Source: Nocardia brasiliensis ATCC 700358 (GTDB lineage: Bacteria > Actinomycetota > Actinomycetes > Mycobacteriales > Mycobacteriaceae). Taken from it: a DNA stretch of 64,000 nucleotides. Positions 44,381 to 57,978 of the stretch are shown one piece after another; the first letter of the stretch is position 1; every line of letters begins with the position of its first letter. The notes under the pieces were generated by a model that had not been told where the DNA came from, made no database searches, and saw only the letters and a list, made by a program, of their open reading frames with translations. The stretch covers positions 992,001-1,056,000 of the forward strand of contig NC_018681.1 of assembly GCF_000250675.2 (NCBI RefSeq), given 5' to 3'. The position numbers and the translations under genes were made by a program.

Positions 44381-44824
44381 ATGACCATCAAGTTGCATCA
44401 CCTGCGTCCCGCACCGGGTGCCAAGACCGAGAAGACTCGGGTCGGCCGTGGTGAGGGTTCCAAGGGTAAGACCGCGGGCCGCGGTACCAAGGGCACCAAG
44501 GCTCGTAAGAACGTACCGGCCGCCTTCGAGGGTGGGCAGATGCCGCTGCACATGCGGCTGCCCAAGCTCAAGGGCTTCACGAACCGGTTCCGCACGGAAT
44601 ACCAGGTCGTGAACGTCGGCGCTATCGCCAAGCTGTTCCCCGAGGGTGGCGAGATCGGCAAGGCCGAGCTCGTCGCGGCCGGCGCGGTTCGCAAGAACCA
44701 GCTGGTGAAGGTCCTCGGCGACGGCGAGATCGGCGTCGCGGTCCAGGTGACCGTCGACAAGGTCACCGGCGCGGCGAAGGAAAAGATCACCGCGGCCGGT
44801 GGCACTGTCACCGAGCTGGGCTGA
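44381..44824 (+). CDS. rplO: 50S ribosomal protein L15
   Basis: 147 residues, with the Gly/Lys-rich N-terminus ([20 protein letters not shown]) of L15, a late-assembly protein of the 50S subunit. Last gene before a strong terminator that separates it from secY. Confidence 0.98.
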   Translation: MTIKLHHLRPAPGAKTEKTRVGRGEGSKGKTAGRGTKGTKARKNVPAAFEGGQMPLHMRLPKLKGFTNRFRTEYQVVNVGAIAKLFPEGGEIGKAELVAAGAVRKNQLVKVLGDGEIGVAVQVTVDKVTGAAKEKITAAGGTVTELG

Positions 44825-44839
44825 CGGTACTCTGACAAT

Positions 44840-44879
44840 CAGTGGCACCGGACGAGTGAGAGCTCGTCCGGTGCCACTG
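44840..44879 (+). terminator. Terminator between rplO and secY
   Basis: CAGTGGCACCGGACGAG pairs perfectly with CTCGTCCGGTGCCACTG (17 bp, 6-nt loop), 15 bp after the rplO stop, followed by TTAGAGTTC. This is the strongest hairpin of the ribosomal region. secY must therefore have its own promoter in 44880-45005, although I could not assign a convincing -35/-10 pair. Confidence 0.88.
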
Positions 44880-45005
44880 TTAGAGTTCAATAGTTGTCTG
44901 CCAAGCCTCGCCATGGTTTTCAGCGTCCCCACATGCCGATTCGTCGGCGATGGGGTATTGCTTGAAATGACCATGTCCTGACCATGTCGTTCGCCAGGAG
45001 GATCT

Positions 45006-46328
45006 GTGCTTTCCGCCTTCGTATCGGCCTTCCGGACTCCGGACTTACGGCGGAAGATTCTCTTCACGCTGGGGTTGATCGCGCTGTACCGGTTGGGTGC
45101 CGCGCTGCCGTCCCCCGGTGTCGACTACAAGGCCGTCCAGGAGTGCGTCAAGCAGGTGTCCGGCGGTGAAGACGCCGGTATCTACCAGCTGATCAACCTG
45201 TTCTCCGGTGGTGCGCTACTGCAGCTTTCGGTGTTCGCGATCGGCATCATGCCGTACATCACCGCGAGCATCATCATCCAGCTGCTGACCGTCGTCATCC
45301 CGCGGTTCGAGGAACTGCGCAAGGAAGGCCAGTCTGGCCAGACCAAGATGACGCAGTACACCCGGTACCTGTCCATCGCGCTGGCGATCCTGCAGGCCAC
45401 CGGCCTGGTCGCGCTCGCGTCGCGCGGTCAGCTGCTGCAGGGCTGCCAGAAGGACATCATCGCCGACAACGGCATCTTCGCGATGATCATCATCGTGCTG
45501 GTGATGACCGCCGGCGCGGCACTGGTCATGTGGTTCGGCGAGCAGATCACCGAGCGTGGTATCGGCAACGGCATGTCGCTGCTGATCTTCGCCGGCATCG
45601 CGGCCCGCATCCCGACCGAGGGCAAGTCCATCCTGGACAGCCGCGGCGGACTGGTGTTCGGCCTGGTGTGTGTCGCGGCGTTCGCGATCATCGTCGCCGT
45701 CATCTTCGTCGAGCAGGGCCAGCGCCGGATTCCGGTGCAGTACGCCAAGCGCGTGGTCGGCCGCAAGATGTACGGCGGCTCCTCTACCTACCTGCCGTTG
45801 AAGGTCAATCAGGCCGGTGTCATCCCGGTGATCTTCGCGTCCTCGCTGCTGTACCTGCCCAACCTGGTGGCTCAGCTAACCTCCGCGCGCAACAACCCGG
45901 ATCCGAGTTGGTGGCAGGACATCATCAACAAGTACCTGGTGTCTCCGGGCAACCCGGTCTACATCGCGATCTACTTCGGTCTGATCGTGTTCTTCACCTA
46001 CTTCTATGTCGCGATCACCTTCAACCCGGAGGAACGCGCGGACGAGATGAAGAAGTTCGGTGGCTTCATTCCGGGGTATCGCCCGGGTAAGCCCACCGCC
46101 GACTACCTCAACTTCGTCCTGAGCCGTATCACCCTCCCCGGCTCGATCTACCTCGGTCTCGTTGCCGTGCTGCCGAACCTGTTCCTGGATATCGGCGCAT
46201 CCGCTAACACCCAGAACCTCCCGTTCGGTGGCACCGCGGTGCTGATCATGGTGAGCGTCGGTCTGGACACCGTGAAGCAGATCGAAAGCCAGCTGATGAA
46301 TCGAAATTACGAAGGGTTCCTCAAGTGA
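45006..46328 (+). CDS. secY: Sec translocase channel subunit SecY
   Basis: 440 residues with ten predicted membrane segments. It starts [20 protein letters not shown] and includes [15 protein letters not shown] (lateral gate region) and the basic cytoplasmic loop before [14 protein letters not shown]. It forms the protein-conducting channel with SecE and SecG. GTG start with AGGAGG upstream. It overlaps adk by 4 bp, as in mycobacteria. Confidence 0.98.
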   Translation: MLSAFVSAFRTPDLRRKILFTLGLIALYRLGAALPSPGVDYKAVQECVKQVSGGEDAGIYQLINLFSGGALLQLSVFAIGIMPYITASIIIQLLTVVIPRFEELRKEGQSGQTKMTQYTRYLSIALAILQATGLVALASRGQLLQGCQKDIIADNGIFAMIIIVLVMTAGAALVMWFGEQITERGIGNGMSLLIFAGIAARIPTEGKSILDSRGGLVFGLVCVAAFAIIVAVIFVEQGQRRIPVQYAKRVVGRKMYGGSSTYLPLKVNQAGVIPVIFASSLLYLPNLVAQLTSARNNPDPSWWQDIINKYLVSPGNPVYIAIYFGLIVFFTYFYVAITFNPEERADEMKKFGGFIPGYRPGKPTADYLNFVLSRITLPGSIYLGLVAVLPNLFLDIGASANTQNLPFGGTAVLIMVSVGLDTVKQIESQLMNRNYEGFLK

Positions 46329-46870
46329 GAGTTGTACTCCTCGGTCCGCCTGGTGCAGGCAAGGGCACCCAGGCCGTCCTGCTGTCGGAAAAGCTGGGCG
46401 TTCCGCACATCTCCACTGGAGACCTGTTCCGCGCGAACATCAGCCAGCAGACCCCACTGGGTCGCGAAGCGCAGAAGTACATGGACGCGGGCGATCTCGT
46501 GCCCAGCGATGTCACCAACCGCATGGTCGAGGCCCGGGTGAACGAGCCCGACGCCGCGAACGGCTTTGTGCTGGACGGCTACCCGCGCACGGTCGACCAG
46601 GCCGACGCGCTGGAGAAGATCCTCAAGGACATGGACACCAAGCTCGACGCGGTGCTGTGTTTCGTGGTCCCCGAGGACACGGTGGTCGCACGCATGCTCT
46701 CGCGTGGTCGCGCGGACGACAACGAAGGCGTGATCCGCAACCGGCTGCGGGTGTACCGCGAGGAGACCGAGCCGCTGCTGGAGCACTACGACGGGCTGGT
46801 CGTCTCGGTGGACGGCGTCGGCGAGGTCGACGAGGTCAACGCGCGCGCACTGCGGGCCCTGGGCCATTGA
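46325..46870 (+). CDS. adk: Adenylate kinase
   Basis: 181 residues, the short-lid form usual in mycobacteria. The P-loop is [10 protein letters not shown], the AMP site [10 protein letters not shown], and the body [10 protein letters not shown]. It interconverts ATP plus AMP and two ADP. GTG start overlapping the secY stop. Confidence 0.97.
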   Translation: MRVVLLGPPGAGKGTQAVLLSEKLGVPHISTGDLFRANISQQTPLGREAQKYMDAGDLVPSDVTNRMVEARVNEPDAANGFVLDGYPRTVDQADALEKILKDMDTKLDAVLCFVVPEDTVVARMLSRGRADDNEGVIRNRLRVYREETEPLLEHYDGLVVSVDGVGEVDEVNARALRALGH

Positions 46871-46920
46871 TGACCGACGCCGAGGCACTGTTGCCGCGCA
46901 CGATGGAGCGCTGAGGCCGC

Positions 46921-47718
46921 GTGGTCTTCAATCGCAAGAAGAAGGTCGTGCCGTTCCGCACGGCAGGTGAGCTGGACGCCATGGCGGCCGCCGGTGCGAT
47001 CGTCGGTCGCGCCCTGGTTGCCGTGCGCGCGGCCGCCAAGCCCGGCGTCTCCACCCTCGAACTCGACGACGTGGCCGAGCAGGTGATCCGTGACGCGGGC
47101 GCCGTACCGTCCTTCAAGGGCTACCACGGCTTCCCCGGTTCCATCTGCGCGTCGGTGAACGATCGTGTGGTGCACGGGATTCCGACCGCGGAAGAGATCC
47201 TGTCCGAGGGCGACCTGGTTTCCATCGACTGCGGCGCCATCCTCGACGGCTGGCACGGCGATTCGGCGTGGACGTTCGGCGTCGGCACCATCATCGAGGC
47301 CGACCGGCTGCTGAGCGAGGCCACCAAGCTGTCCATGGAGGCGGGCATCGAGGCCATGTTGCCGGGCAACCGTCTCTCCGACGTCTCGCACGCCATCGAA
47401 CTCGGCACCCGCGCGGCGGAGCAGAAGCACGGTCGCGCCTACGGCATCGTCGACGGCTACGGTGGGCACGCCATCGGCCGCGAGATGCATCTCGACCCGT
47501 TCCTCGCCAACGAGGGCGCCCCGGGCAAGGGCCCGAAGCTCGTGGTCGGTTCGGTGCTCGCGATCGAGCCCATGCTGACCCTCGGCACCACGCAGACCCA
47601 GGTGCTCGGGGACGATTGGACCGTGGTCACCATTGACGGGTCGCGTGCCGCCCACTGGGAGCACACGGTCGCGGTCACCGAGAACGGCCCCCGCATTCTC
47701 ACCCTCCGCCCGGAGTAA
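46921..47718 (+). CDS. map: Methionine aminopeptidase, type I
   Basis: 265 residues. Metal ligands can be seen in [19 protein letters not shown] (two Asp), GHAIGREMH (His), IEPML (Glu) and WEHTVAV (Glu). It removes the initiator methionine from new proteins. GTG start with TGAGG upstream. The 50 bp between adk and map contain a 14-codon ATG-to-TGA mini-frame (46870-46914) touching the adk stop; this is probably chance. Confidence 0.96.
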   Translation: MVFNRKKKVVPFRTAGELDAMAAAGAIVGRALVAVRAAAKPGVSTLELDDVAEQVIRDAGAVPSFKGYHGFPGSICASVNDRVVHGIPTAEEILSEGDLVSIDCGAILDGWHGDSAWTFGVGTIIEADRLLSEATKLSMEAGIEAMLPGNRLSDVSHAIELGTRAAEQKHGRAYGIVDGYGGHAIGREMHLDPFLANEGAPGKGPKLVVGSVLAIEPMLTLGTTQTQVLGDDWTVVTIDGSRAAHWEHTVAVTENGPRILTLRPE

Positions 47719-48273
47719 TCGGGCAACGTTTCCGGGCCCGATCCGATCGAGCCGTGCCTACGGTGGGTATGCACGGTTCCCCAGTTCCGCGTGGCGAGGA
47801 CGCGATCGCACCGACACCGGACTCGAGGTCCGGGTGATCACGTCGCGTGATCCGGCGACACGTTTGTTGTCGCTGGATCTGGACGCTACCCAGCTGTTGC
47901 GCTGGATCGGTGACGTCGTTCCTTGCGCCTACTGCGCCTGGCCGTGACGTGGCGGTCCGGGCGACGCTGCCCGGTGGTGGATCAGGTCGACAGTCGGTCC
48001 TGATTCCCCGTGTGTTGAACGATGCTGTCAGCGTATGTCCGGGGTGGTCGGCTGCACGTGAGTAGAGAACTACTCGAATCTGCTTGGCGCACCACGTAGT
48101 TGGGGCCGATGCGGACGAAACGTCGAAGCCTCGGCGCATCCGGAAAGGGCCGCTGGCATGCGGATTCGGCCGGGGCAGGTAATGTCCGGCAGCCGCGGGG
48201 AACGACGGGCATCCCGTCTTGCCCGAGCCGGCGCAACAGGTTCAGGCAAGACAGGTCGTGGCCGTGTCGCGGG
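47719..48273. other. Gene-free stretch between map and the methyltransferase
   Basis: No convincing coding region on either strand. Frames up to 146 codons exist but have no recognisable sequence, no good ribosome site and overlap each other. A weak 7-bp inverted repeat, ATCGGGC...GCCCGAT (47718-47742), just after map could act as its terminator. Confidence 0.4.
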
Positions 48274-49065
48274 TCAGTTGCCGCGTAGCCTGGCGCGCAG
48301 CACCAAAGTGACCAGGGGAAGGTCGAATTCACCCTCGGCCGTCTCGGGCCTGCTGCGCAGATAGTCGACGATTCGGCCGAGCACCTCGGCCCGCTGCTGC
48401 GCGGACACCACCAGCGTGTGCGAATGGGTACCGATGGTCGCGGCCAGCGTCTCGGCGGTTCGGCGCTGGGAGTGCGGGAATTCGGCGCTCACGAAGTCTT
48501 CGAACAGGGGATGCGCGGGCAGCGCCGAATCGCCGGGTTCTACCGCCGTAGTGGAGGCGTCGGTCCTGGTGACGTCCGCGAGGCCGGCGACCCAGGCGAC
48601 GCGTTTGTCGTCGGTGTTCCACAGGGCCGCGAAAACGCCGCCGCGGCGCAATACCCGAGCGAACTCGGGGAAGGCCCGGTCCTGATCGAACCAGTGGAAC
48701 GCCTGCCCGGCCACGATCGCGTCGACGGATCCGGTCGCCAGCGGAATCGCCTCGGCCGTACCTTCATACGCCCGCACGCCGGGTAGCCGGCGCATCAACT
48801 CGACCCGCATACCGTCGTCGGGCTCGACAGCGATCACCGTGGCGCCCGCGGCCAGCAGACCCTCGGTGAGTTTTCCGGTGCCCGCGCCGAGGTCGAGCAC
48901 GACCGGCGCGGGCACGGCCGGAACGGGTTCCAAAGCCCATTGGACCGCGGCGAGCGGGTAGTCGGGCCGGTGTTCGGCATAGGCTGCCGCGTGGGTACCA
49001 AAAGAGGATGCGCGCCGGGCGCGCAGGGCACGTTTGTCCGTTTCTCGATCAGTCGTATTCCCCAT
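48274..49065 (-). CDS. Class I SAM-dependent methyltransferase
   Basis: 263 residues from ATG 49065 (ATG 49077 is also possible). Motif I VLDLGAGTGKLTEGL, the acidic residue after strand 2 in IAVEPDDGM, and AGQAFHWFD in motif IV fit the UbiE/type-11 methyltransferase group. The substrate is unknown. An upstream frame extends far but overlaps no homology. It stands alone, with the DUF4254 gene pair behind it on the same strand. Confidence 0.85.
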   Translation of the reverse strand: MGNTTDRETDKRALRARRASSFGTHAAAYAEHRPDYPLAAVQWALEPVPAVPAPVVLDLGAGTGKLTEGLLAAGATVIAVEPDDGMRVELMRRLPGVRAYEGTAEAIPLATGSVDAIVAGQAFHWFDQDRAFPEFARVLRRGGVFAALWNTDDKRVAWVAGLADVTRTDASTTAVEPGDSALPAHPLFEDFVSAEFPHSQRRTAETLAATIGTHSHTLVVSAQQRAEVLGRIVDYLRSRPETAEGEFDLPLVTLVLRARLRGN

Positions 49066-49106
49066 GCGCCCAACCATAGATCCGTGCGGCGGGCGCGCGG
49101 GGATAT

Positions 49107-49535
49107 TTACGACGCGCCCGGCAGCCGCCGTACGCCGGCGCAGACCTCGGCAGCCAAGTCGTCGTAGCCGACGGCCAGTTCGGCCAACCGCTGCCAGGCA
49201 TCCCACAGATCCCACTCCGACGCACTCGCCAGCGCGGCGTAGGCGTTGGCGGTGAATTGGGCGAGCCGATCGATCACCGCGCCGACCGTTTCGGTGTGCA
49301 CGTGGGCGGCGCCGTGCGCGGGCGGCAACTGGACGGTGATCCAGCGATCGATGTCGCGCACCAAACTCGCACGCAGCGCGTCGATTTCGTCCGCGGACCG
49401 GCGATCGGCGCTGATCCGCCGCTCGTGCAGGGTGGTCAGCTCGTGCGCGCACCGCAGCAGCGGATTGTCTTCCGGATGATCACCCCGGCAGGCCTGCAGC
49501 ACTTGATGTTTGGCGGGGAGCTGGCCCGTCGTCAT
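49107..49535 (-). CDS. DUF4254 family protein
   Basis: 142 residues from ATG 49535, which overlaps the stop of the upstream gene (ATGA). The run NPLLRCAHELTTLHERR, then ETVGAVIDRLAQFTANAYAAL, W..WQRLAELAVGYDDLAAEV and RRLP, is that of DUF4254. This is a helical family of unknown function, common in actinobacteria. No signal or membrane segment. Confidence 0.75.
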   Translation of the reverse strand: MTTGQLPAKHQVLQACRGDHPEDNPLLRCAHELTTLHERRISADRRSADEIDALRASLVRDIDRWITVQLPPAHGAAHVHTETVGAVIDRLAQFTANAYAALASASEWDLWDAWQRLAELAVGYDDLAAEVCAGVRRLPGAS

Positions 49536-49990
49536 CGCGACCCCATGTTCCGGCAGGTGCGCACGGTGTTGACGATCGAGACACCGGAGGGTCGAAAGGT
49601 GTTCTCCGGAGCCACAATCCACTCCCGATAGCCGGTACCGGGGTAGCCGGGGGAGGGCAGCGCGATCTCACCGCCGATCGGCACGATGGACACGTTGAGC
49701 CGGAACAGTTCGGCGAACAAACGGACGTCGTCGGGCAGGTCGGGACGGATCAGAAAGGTCCAGCGTTTGGATCGAACATGAGAGATGATCGGGCCCAATG
49801 GATTTCGGTGGCGTATCAAATCGTCGTGTACCTGTTTACCCAGCGCGGCAGGCATCGTGATGGCGCCGACGAAACCGGCCCGGACGGTGATCCGGCCGAT
49901 CTCCGGATGAAATCCGGCGGGGAGGTCGCAGGTGTGGCGGTAATAGGCGCATCGGGCGGCAGGAGTTTCCGCCAACGCCACTTGGTCCAT
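49532..49990 (-). CDS. Conserved actinobacterial protein of unknown function
   Basis: 152 residues. Features: GRITVRAGFVGAITMPAALG, GPIISHVRSKRWTFLIRPDLP, and EIALPSPGYPGTG near the C-terminus. I have a weak impression of similarity to the N-terminal fold of bifunctional DNA primase/polymerases (GPI.H..S.RWTFL pattern), but no catalytic acids can be pointed to with confidence. Translationally coupled to the downstream DUF4254 gene, so the two may work together. Confidence 0.65.
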   Translation of the reverse strand: MDQVALAETPAARCAYYRHTCDLPAGFHPEIGRITVRAGFVGAITMPAALGKQVHDDLIRHRNPLGPIISHVRSKRWTFLIRPDLPDDVRLFAELFRLNVSIVPIGGEIALPSPGYPGTGYREWIVAPENTFRPSGVSIVNTVRTCRNMGSR

Positions 49991-50193
49991 GGGGAGCCTC
50001 GACTAGCATCGTTGTCTGGTGAAGCCGCCGGAGCCGATACGCCATAGGCACTGGGAGTGACCTGGGACACCGTTCTGGCGTGATCTCAGTGAAGCACCCC
50101 GGGAGACGGTGGTAACCGTTGCGTTCAATTAGTTCTCGTTAAGTTCGCCACGACGACGTTTACCTGGTGTTTTCCGCTCATCCAGTGGGCTGA

Positions 50194-50216
50194 ACAACCC
50201 CCGGTCAGGGGGTTGT
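50194..50216 (-). terminator. Terminator hairpin with the stop codon in its loop
   Basis: ACAACCCCC and GGGGGTTGT form a perfect 9-bp stem with a 5-nt loop, GGTCA. On the minus strand the loop contains the TGA stop of the 507-residue protein gene. Termination signal and stop codon therefore coincide. Confidence 0.6.
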
Positions 50217-51728
50217 GCGAAAGAACAGGGCGCGGTCACCGTGCTCGGCCAGCGGCGTGGTCGCGCTGATCTGCCGCAGCCCGCTGGAGGGCAGGTAGGT
50301 GAGGTTGGCGAACATCTGGGTGTTACCGAATGCCGCGCGCAGCTTGGTCTCCGTCGCACGGTCGGCGTTCAGTTCCGCCAGCATTTTGAAGTCCAGCGGC
50401 GCGAGCGGCTTGTCCAGCGGCTCCTGCCCGGCGGGCCGGCCCAGCGCGGCGTACTGGGTGGCGACGCCGTGCTCGTACCAGCACAGCTCGTAGGCGATGT
50501 GTTCGGTCACGGTGATCGCGGCGACCGGCCAATCCTGGGAAAGTCGCATCGCCAGTGGATGTTTCGCGACCGGTGTCAGTTCCCAGTGCAGGCTCATCAC
50601 GGTGACCCAGCCACCGTAGGGCTGGTCGATCAGGACGATGTCGTCGCCGAGTTTCTCCGCCGTGTTCACCGTGGCGTCGGTGGTCTGCACGCGTTCGTCG
50701 CGTTCACCGAAGTAGCTGGCTCGATCCAGCGGATAGGCGTCATCGGTCGCGTACGCGCCGATGATCGCCGCCCGGATCTGGGCGATCGCGTCGGGGGTCG
50801 GGCAGTACACGCTCAGCGCGCCGAAGCTGGTGCCGATCTGCACAGGCATCGACGGCGGATCGGGCTCCGCACCGGGCAGCAGCGGTCGCAGGCCGACCAG
50901 CGCCAGCTTCCAGTTGAGTTCTTCGACGGTGGACAGGTCGCCGGAGGACTTGAACAGGATCTGCTGCTGGGTCAGCCGCCCCGCTTGCTCCAGCGTGCGG
51001 CAACCGAGCTCGGTGAGCGCCTTGTACGACTTCGGGGTCAAGTCCAGGTCTTGAATGCCGCACGCGCGCAAGCGGATCGACATATTCGTCGACGTGAACG
51101 CGGAGTAGCGCTCGCGGTACATCGACAGCGCCTGCTTGCGCGACCGGCCGACCATCAGTGTGCGCAGCAGGGTGCTCAGGCTGGCCAGGTACTTACCGGA
51201 CAGCTCCGGATTCGCCGCGGCCAGCGCGCTGCGGATGCGCGCCGCCTCCCCGGTCGCCGCCACGGCGGCGTCCTGGTCGAGACGGCCCAGCCAGACACCG
51301 CATTTCGACAGGCCGTCGGCGCAGAGCCCGGCCACTTCCGGATGGATCCGGGCCAGTTGCCGGTAGGCGTCGCAGGCACGTCGAATGGTGGTGGTCGCCA
51401 GCTCGCGACGGCCGCTGTGCCGGGCCGCCAATTCGACCGCGCGCAGCGCCTCGTTCAGCTCGCCGGCGAGGCGGGCATTCAACACCTGCCCGGTGGCGAG
51501 CAACCGCAGCCGGATGCCGACCGCTTCCTCGGCGGGCGCGAGTGCGTCTCGGGTCCGGTCGCGGACCGACCCGTCGGTCTTCGTGGCGATAAAGCCTTTC
51601 GCGAGTTCACTCAGCGAGGTCGCGAGCCGAAGATCCGCCTCGATCGAACGATCGAGCGCCGCATAGCGATCCGCGGCGACCTGACGCTCCAGCGCGCCCA
51701 GATCCATCGAGCCCCTCGTTTCCAGCAT
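50205..51728 (-). CDS. TPR-like protein with an RNA polymerase alpha-CTD-like segment
   Basis: 507 residues, no signal peptide. The N-terminal ~210 residues are Ala/Leu-rich and helical with a TPR-like pattern (AEEAVGIRLRLLA, ELNEALRAVELAAR, RRACDAYRQLARIHPE). Residues about 222-285 (GIQDLDLTPKSYKALTELGC, ending WKLALVGLRPLLPG) follow the pattern of the C-terminal domain of RNA polymerase alpha, a helix-hairpin-helix DNA/protein-binding fold. The remaining ~210 residues are not recognised. GGAGG precedes ATG 51728. It stands alone between two gaps. A role in regulation or in protein scaffolding is only a guess. Confidence 0.6.
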   Translation of the reverse strand: MLETRGSMDLGALERQVAADRYAALDRSIEADLRLATSLSELAKGFIATKTDGSVRDRTRDALAPAEEAVGIRLRLLATGQVLNARLAGELNEALRAVELAARHSGRRELATTTIRRACDAYRQLARIHPEVAGLCADGLSKCGVWLGRLDQDAAVAATGEAARIRSALAAANPELSGKYLASLSTLLRTLMVGRSRKQALSMYRERYSAFTSTNMSIRLRACGIQDLDLTPKSYKALTELGCRTLEQAGRLTQQQILFKSSGDLSTVEELNWKLALVGLRPLLPGAEPDPPSMPVQIGTSFGALSVYCPTPDAIAQIRAAIIGAYATDDAYPLDRASYFGERDERVQTTDATVNTAEKLGDDIVLIDQPYGGWVTVMSLHWELTPVAKHPLAMRLSQDWPVAAITVTEHIAYELCWYEHGVATQYAALGRPAGQEPLDKPLAPLDFKMLAELNADRATETKLRAAFGNTQMFANLTYLPSSGLRQISATTPLAEHGDRALFFRTTP

Positions 51729-51983
51729 GATCCTCCGCTAACCGGCGGCATCGAGCCACTCATCATCCGTGCACGAGTCTGTCACGGTTGTCGGCCGGGC
51801 GCACCAGGTTGTCCAGGCCTGCGGTGTTCTCGCTCCTCATGTCCTTGTTCGCCACCGCATTCCGGTGCCGGGCGATGCTGCCCGGGTGGCCGGGGTGCGC
51901 GTCCGGTGCGCTGGTCGGCAGGCGAAAGTGCTGACGGCTTTGCGGTATTCGTCGTCTTCGGGACCGGTGACCGGCGCCGCGGG

Positions 51984-52427
51984 TCATGCCTCGAGCAGCA
52001 GGGTGACCGGTCCGTCGTTGACCAGTTCGATCCGCATGTGCGCGCCGAACCGTCCGGTCGCCACGGTAGCGCCGAGTTCGCGGAGGGCCTGTGCGAACGT
52101 GTCGACCAACGGTTCGGCGACGGCTCCCGGCGCGGCCGCGTTCCAGGACGGCCTACGGCCCTTGGCGGTGTCGGCATAGAGCGTGAATTGACTGACCACC
52201 AGAATCGGGGCGCTCAGGTCGGCGGCGGAGCGCTCGCCGTCGAGGATGCGCAACCGCCACACCTTGTCGGCGAGTGCTTTCGCGACCGCCTCGGTATCGC
52301 CGTGGGTGACGCCGACCAGCGCGACCAAGCCGTGCGGCGCGCCGGTCGCGGCCGGCTCGATCCGGCCGACCACCTCGTCGTCGACCGTCACTTCGGCGGA
52401 GCGGACTCGTTGCAGCAGGACTCGCAC
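51984..52427 (-). CDS. dtd: D-aminoacyl-tRNA deacylase
   Basis: 147 residues, full length. The two family motifs, [17 protein letters not shown] (SQxT) and [11 protein letters not shown] (the cis-Gly-Pro region), are intact. It hydrolyses D-aminoacyl-tRNAs and glycyl-tRNAAla to protect translation. It lies 56 bp downstream of pknG on the same strand. Confidence 0.96.
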   Translation of the reverse strand: MRVLLQRVRSAEVTVDDEVVGRIEPAATGAPHGLVALVGVTHGDTEAVAKALADKVWRLRILDGERSAADLSAPILVVSQFTLYADTAKGRRPSWNAAAPGAVAEPLVDTFAQALRELGATVATGRFGAHMRIELVNDGPVTLLLEA

Positions 52428-52483
52428 AGCCGTTGATCATGCCGGGCGGGCGCGCCGGGCGGGCCGCGGGGTGCCCGGCAGCG

Positions 52484-56480
<3,997 letters not shown>

Positions 56481-56519
56481 GGGGTTGCCTTCCCTGTGAC
56501 GGCTGTCATATCGCTGAGT

Positions 56520-56548
56520 AACGTACCGCTAGATAACGGCACGTTCAA
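56520..56548 (-). promoter_or_regulatory. Predicted ansP promoter with palindrome in the spacer
   Basis: On the minus strand: TTGAAC (-35), 17-bp spacer, TACGTT (-10). The spacer contains CCGTTATCTAGCGG, whose plus-strand form is CCGCTAGATAACGG (56526-56539), an imperfect palindrome. A related, more perfect palindrome lies at 57570-57583 on the other side of the MerR gene. Operators between -35 and -10 are the rule for MerR-family activators, although their spacers are usually 19-20 bp. Confidence 0.55.
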
Positions 56549-56750
56549 TAGTTGCGGCCAGTTGTCATCTCATGAAATGAAATCGTCATATAGGGCAATC
56601 GGTTGGCAAACCGTTGCGCGGCAAGCGATATCGCGGAGGTTGCCGGGTCCGCCGGACGGGCCCTGTGGGGCCGGCTCAGGGGGTGGTGTGGGTGAGGCGT
56701 CGCACCTCAGGTCGGTGAACAACCTTGTTTCGGTGTGGTTTCCTTGAGGT

Positions 56751-57527
56751 ATGGCAGCGGATACCGAGTTCACTATCGACGAGCTGGCGCGCGAGGCGGG
56801 GACAACCGTGCGGAGTCTGCGCGTCTATCACGAGCGGGGCGTGCTGCCGCCGCCGCAGGTGAAAGGGCGGACCGGGTTCTACGGGGACGAGCACCTCAAC
56901 CGGGTGCGCACCATCGGCAGGTTGCTGGACCGCGGAATCAAGCTGAACGGCATCCGGGAACTGCTCGAGGCCTGGGATCGCGGCGACGATCTCGGCGACG
57001 TACTCGGGGTGCCCGATCAGGAGCCGCACGCGCATTCCAGCGTGCCTGCCGCACTGCCCGATCCGGCGGCGCCGATCGCCGAAGTCGATGAAACATTAAT
57101 AGCCGCAACCGAACTCGCTGACCTGTATCGGGACGTGCCGAACGGATTCGCCCGGGTGGTCGCGGCCGGTCTGTACGAGCCGCTCGATGCCGCCACCTAC
57201 CGGGTGGCCGATCGCCCGCTGCTCCGGATCGTCGAGCAGCTGTGCTCGGCGGGCGCGACGCCGGTGCAGGCGCTCGATGAGGTCGAACGGTTGCAGGGGG
57301 ATTGCGACCGGATCGCCCGTCGATTCGTCGAAACCTTCGAGCGAACCGCGTGGCAGGCGTTCCGGCAGTCCGGGCGCACCGCGGCTGATCGCAACGAGCT
57401 GGCCGAGCGGGTGGCCGGTACCCGGATACTCCCTGGTCAGGCGGCCGCTGATCTCGTAGGTCGATTCATCGCGCGGTACCTGGAGCGGGATCTCCCGGAA
57501 CTGGGTGACGAGTTGTCCGGACGGTGA
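56751..57527 (+). CDS. MerR family transcriptional regulator
   Basis: 258 residues. The N-terminal winged helix-turn-helix reads TIDELAREAGTTVRSLRVYHERGVLPPPQ (about 8-36) and is followed by the MerR wing and dimerisation helix (LLDRGIKLNGIRELLEAWD). The C-terminal ~150 residues are not a known metal site (no Cys cluster) and probably form a helical ligand-binding or oligomerisation domain. It is divergent from ansP and is the best candidate to control it. Palindromes CCGCTAGAYARCGG flank the gene on both sides. Confidence 0.88.
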   Translation: MAADTEFTIDELAREAGTTVRSLRVYHERGVLPPPQVKGRTGFYGDEHLNRVRTIGRLLDRGIKLNGIRELLEAWDRGDDLGDVLGVPDQEPHAHSSVPAALPDPAAPIAEVDETLIAATELADLYRDVPNGFARVVAAGLYEPLDAATYRVADRPLLRIVEQLCSAGATPVQALDEVERLQGDCDRIARRFVETFERTAWQAFRQSGRTAADRNELAERVAGTRILPGQAAADLVGRFIARYLERDLPELGDELSGR

Positions 57528-57569
57528 AACCCTTGGTCGAGGCCTTGGGATGACGCTGGTCAAATCTTG

Positions 57570-57583
57570 CCGCTAGACAGCGG
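57570..57583. promoter_or_regulatory. Palindromic site CCGCTAGACAGCGG
   Basis: CCGCT-AGAC-AGCGG is a 5-bp inverted repeat with a 4-nt centre. It matches the spacer palindrome of the predicted ansP promoter at 12 of 14 positions, and the following bases GC(A/G) also agree. It lies 42 bp after the MerR stop and is probably a second binding site of the same regulator. Confidence 0.5.
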
Positions 57584-57689
57584 CGCATTATTCGATGTAA
57601 CGTTGTCTCAGGACCTGGGGGCATGCCCAAAGCGACGCCAATCTCTGCGCATGTCCCCGGGGCCTTACCGCCGGCCCTGGGTGGCCGCC

Positions 57690-57732
57690 GTGTCCCCTGG
57701 TACGAACACCGATGAGGGGAAGCAGGGGACAC
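57690..57732. repeat. Inverted repeat GTGTCCCCT / AGGGGACAC
   Basis: A perfect 9-bp inverted repeat with a 25-nt loop; with a small bulge the stem extends into flanking CGCC/GGCG. It lies about 160 bp after the MerR gene, and could be a terminator or a large operator. Confidence 0.4.
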
Positions 57733-57978
57733 CGGCGCTCCCACTCGGGGCTGACCGGTCTTCGGCGCTCGATCGCAGGCGTGCTCGCACCGTCGCCGAA
57801 CGTCAACGCATATAGCACATTTCGCCTAGCAGACGACCAGGTGTACCCGCCCGTTGTCTGTCACTGTCGTGGCACTTTCCGTTCATTTCTGAGCAACAGG
57901 CGAGTTGCTATCGGCTGTCATCGTCGAATCCGTAGGAGCTGACGTGCGGGCGACCGCGCATGTGCGGAGGGAACGCGG

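Larger units (their letters stand above)
57528..57978. other. Intergenic region between the MerR gene and the second toxin locus
   Basis: 451 bp without a supported gene. It holds the palindrome at 57570-57583 and an inverted repeat at 57690-57732, described separately. The last 100 bp are AT-richer and must contain the promoter of the WXG100-like gene, but I could not assign a clear -35/-10. Confidence 0.5.

Noticed and set aside
46870..46914. 14-codon mini-gene between adk and map
   Set aside because: Too short, no ribosome site of its own, and no known counterpart; the start overlaps the adk stop by chance.
47900..48000. Possible repeat shared between 47930-47980 and 51860-51910 (both contain GGGCGAYGCTGCCCGG-like text)
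   Set aside because: The similarity is short and GC-rich, with no clear flanking identity; it could be chance.
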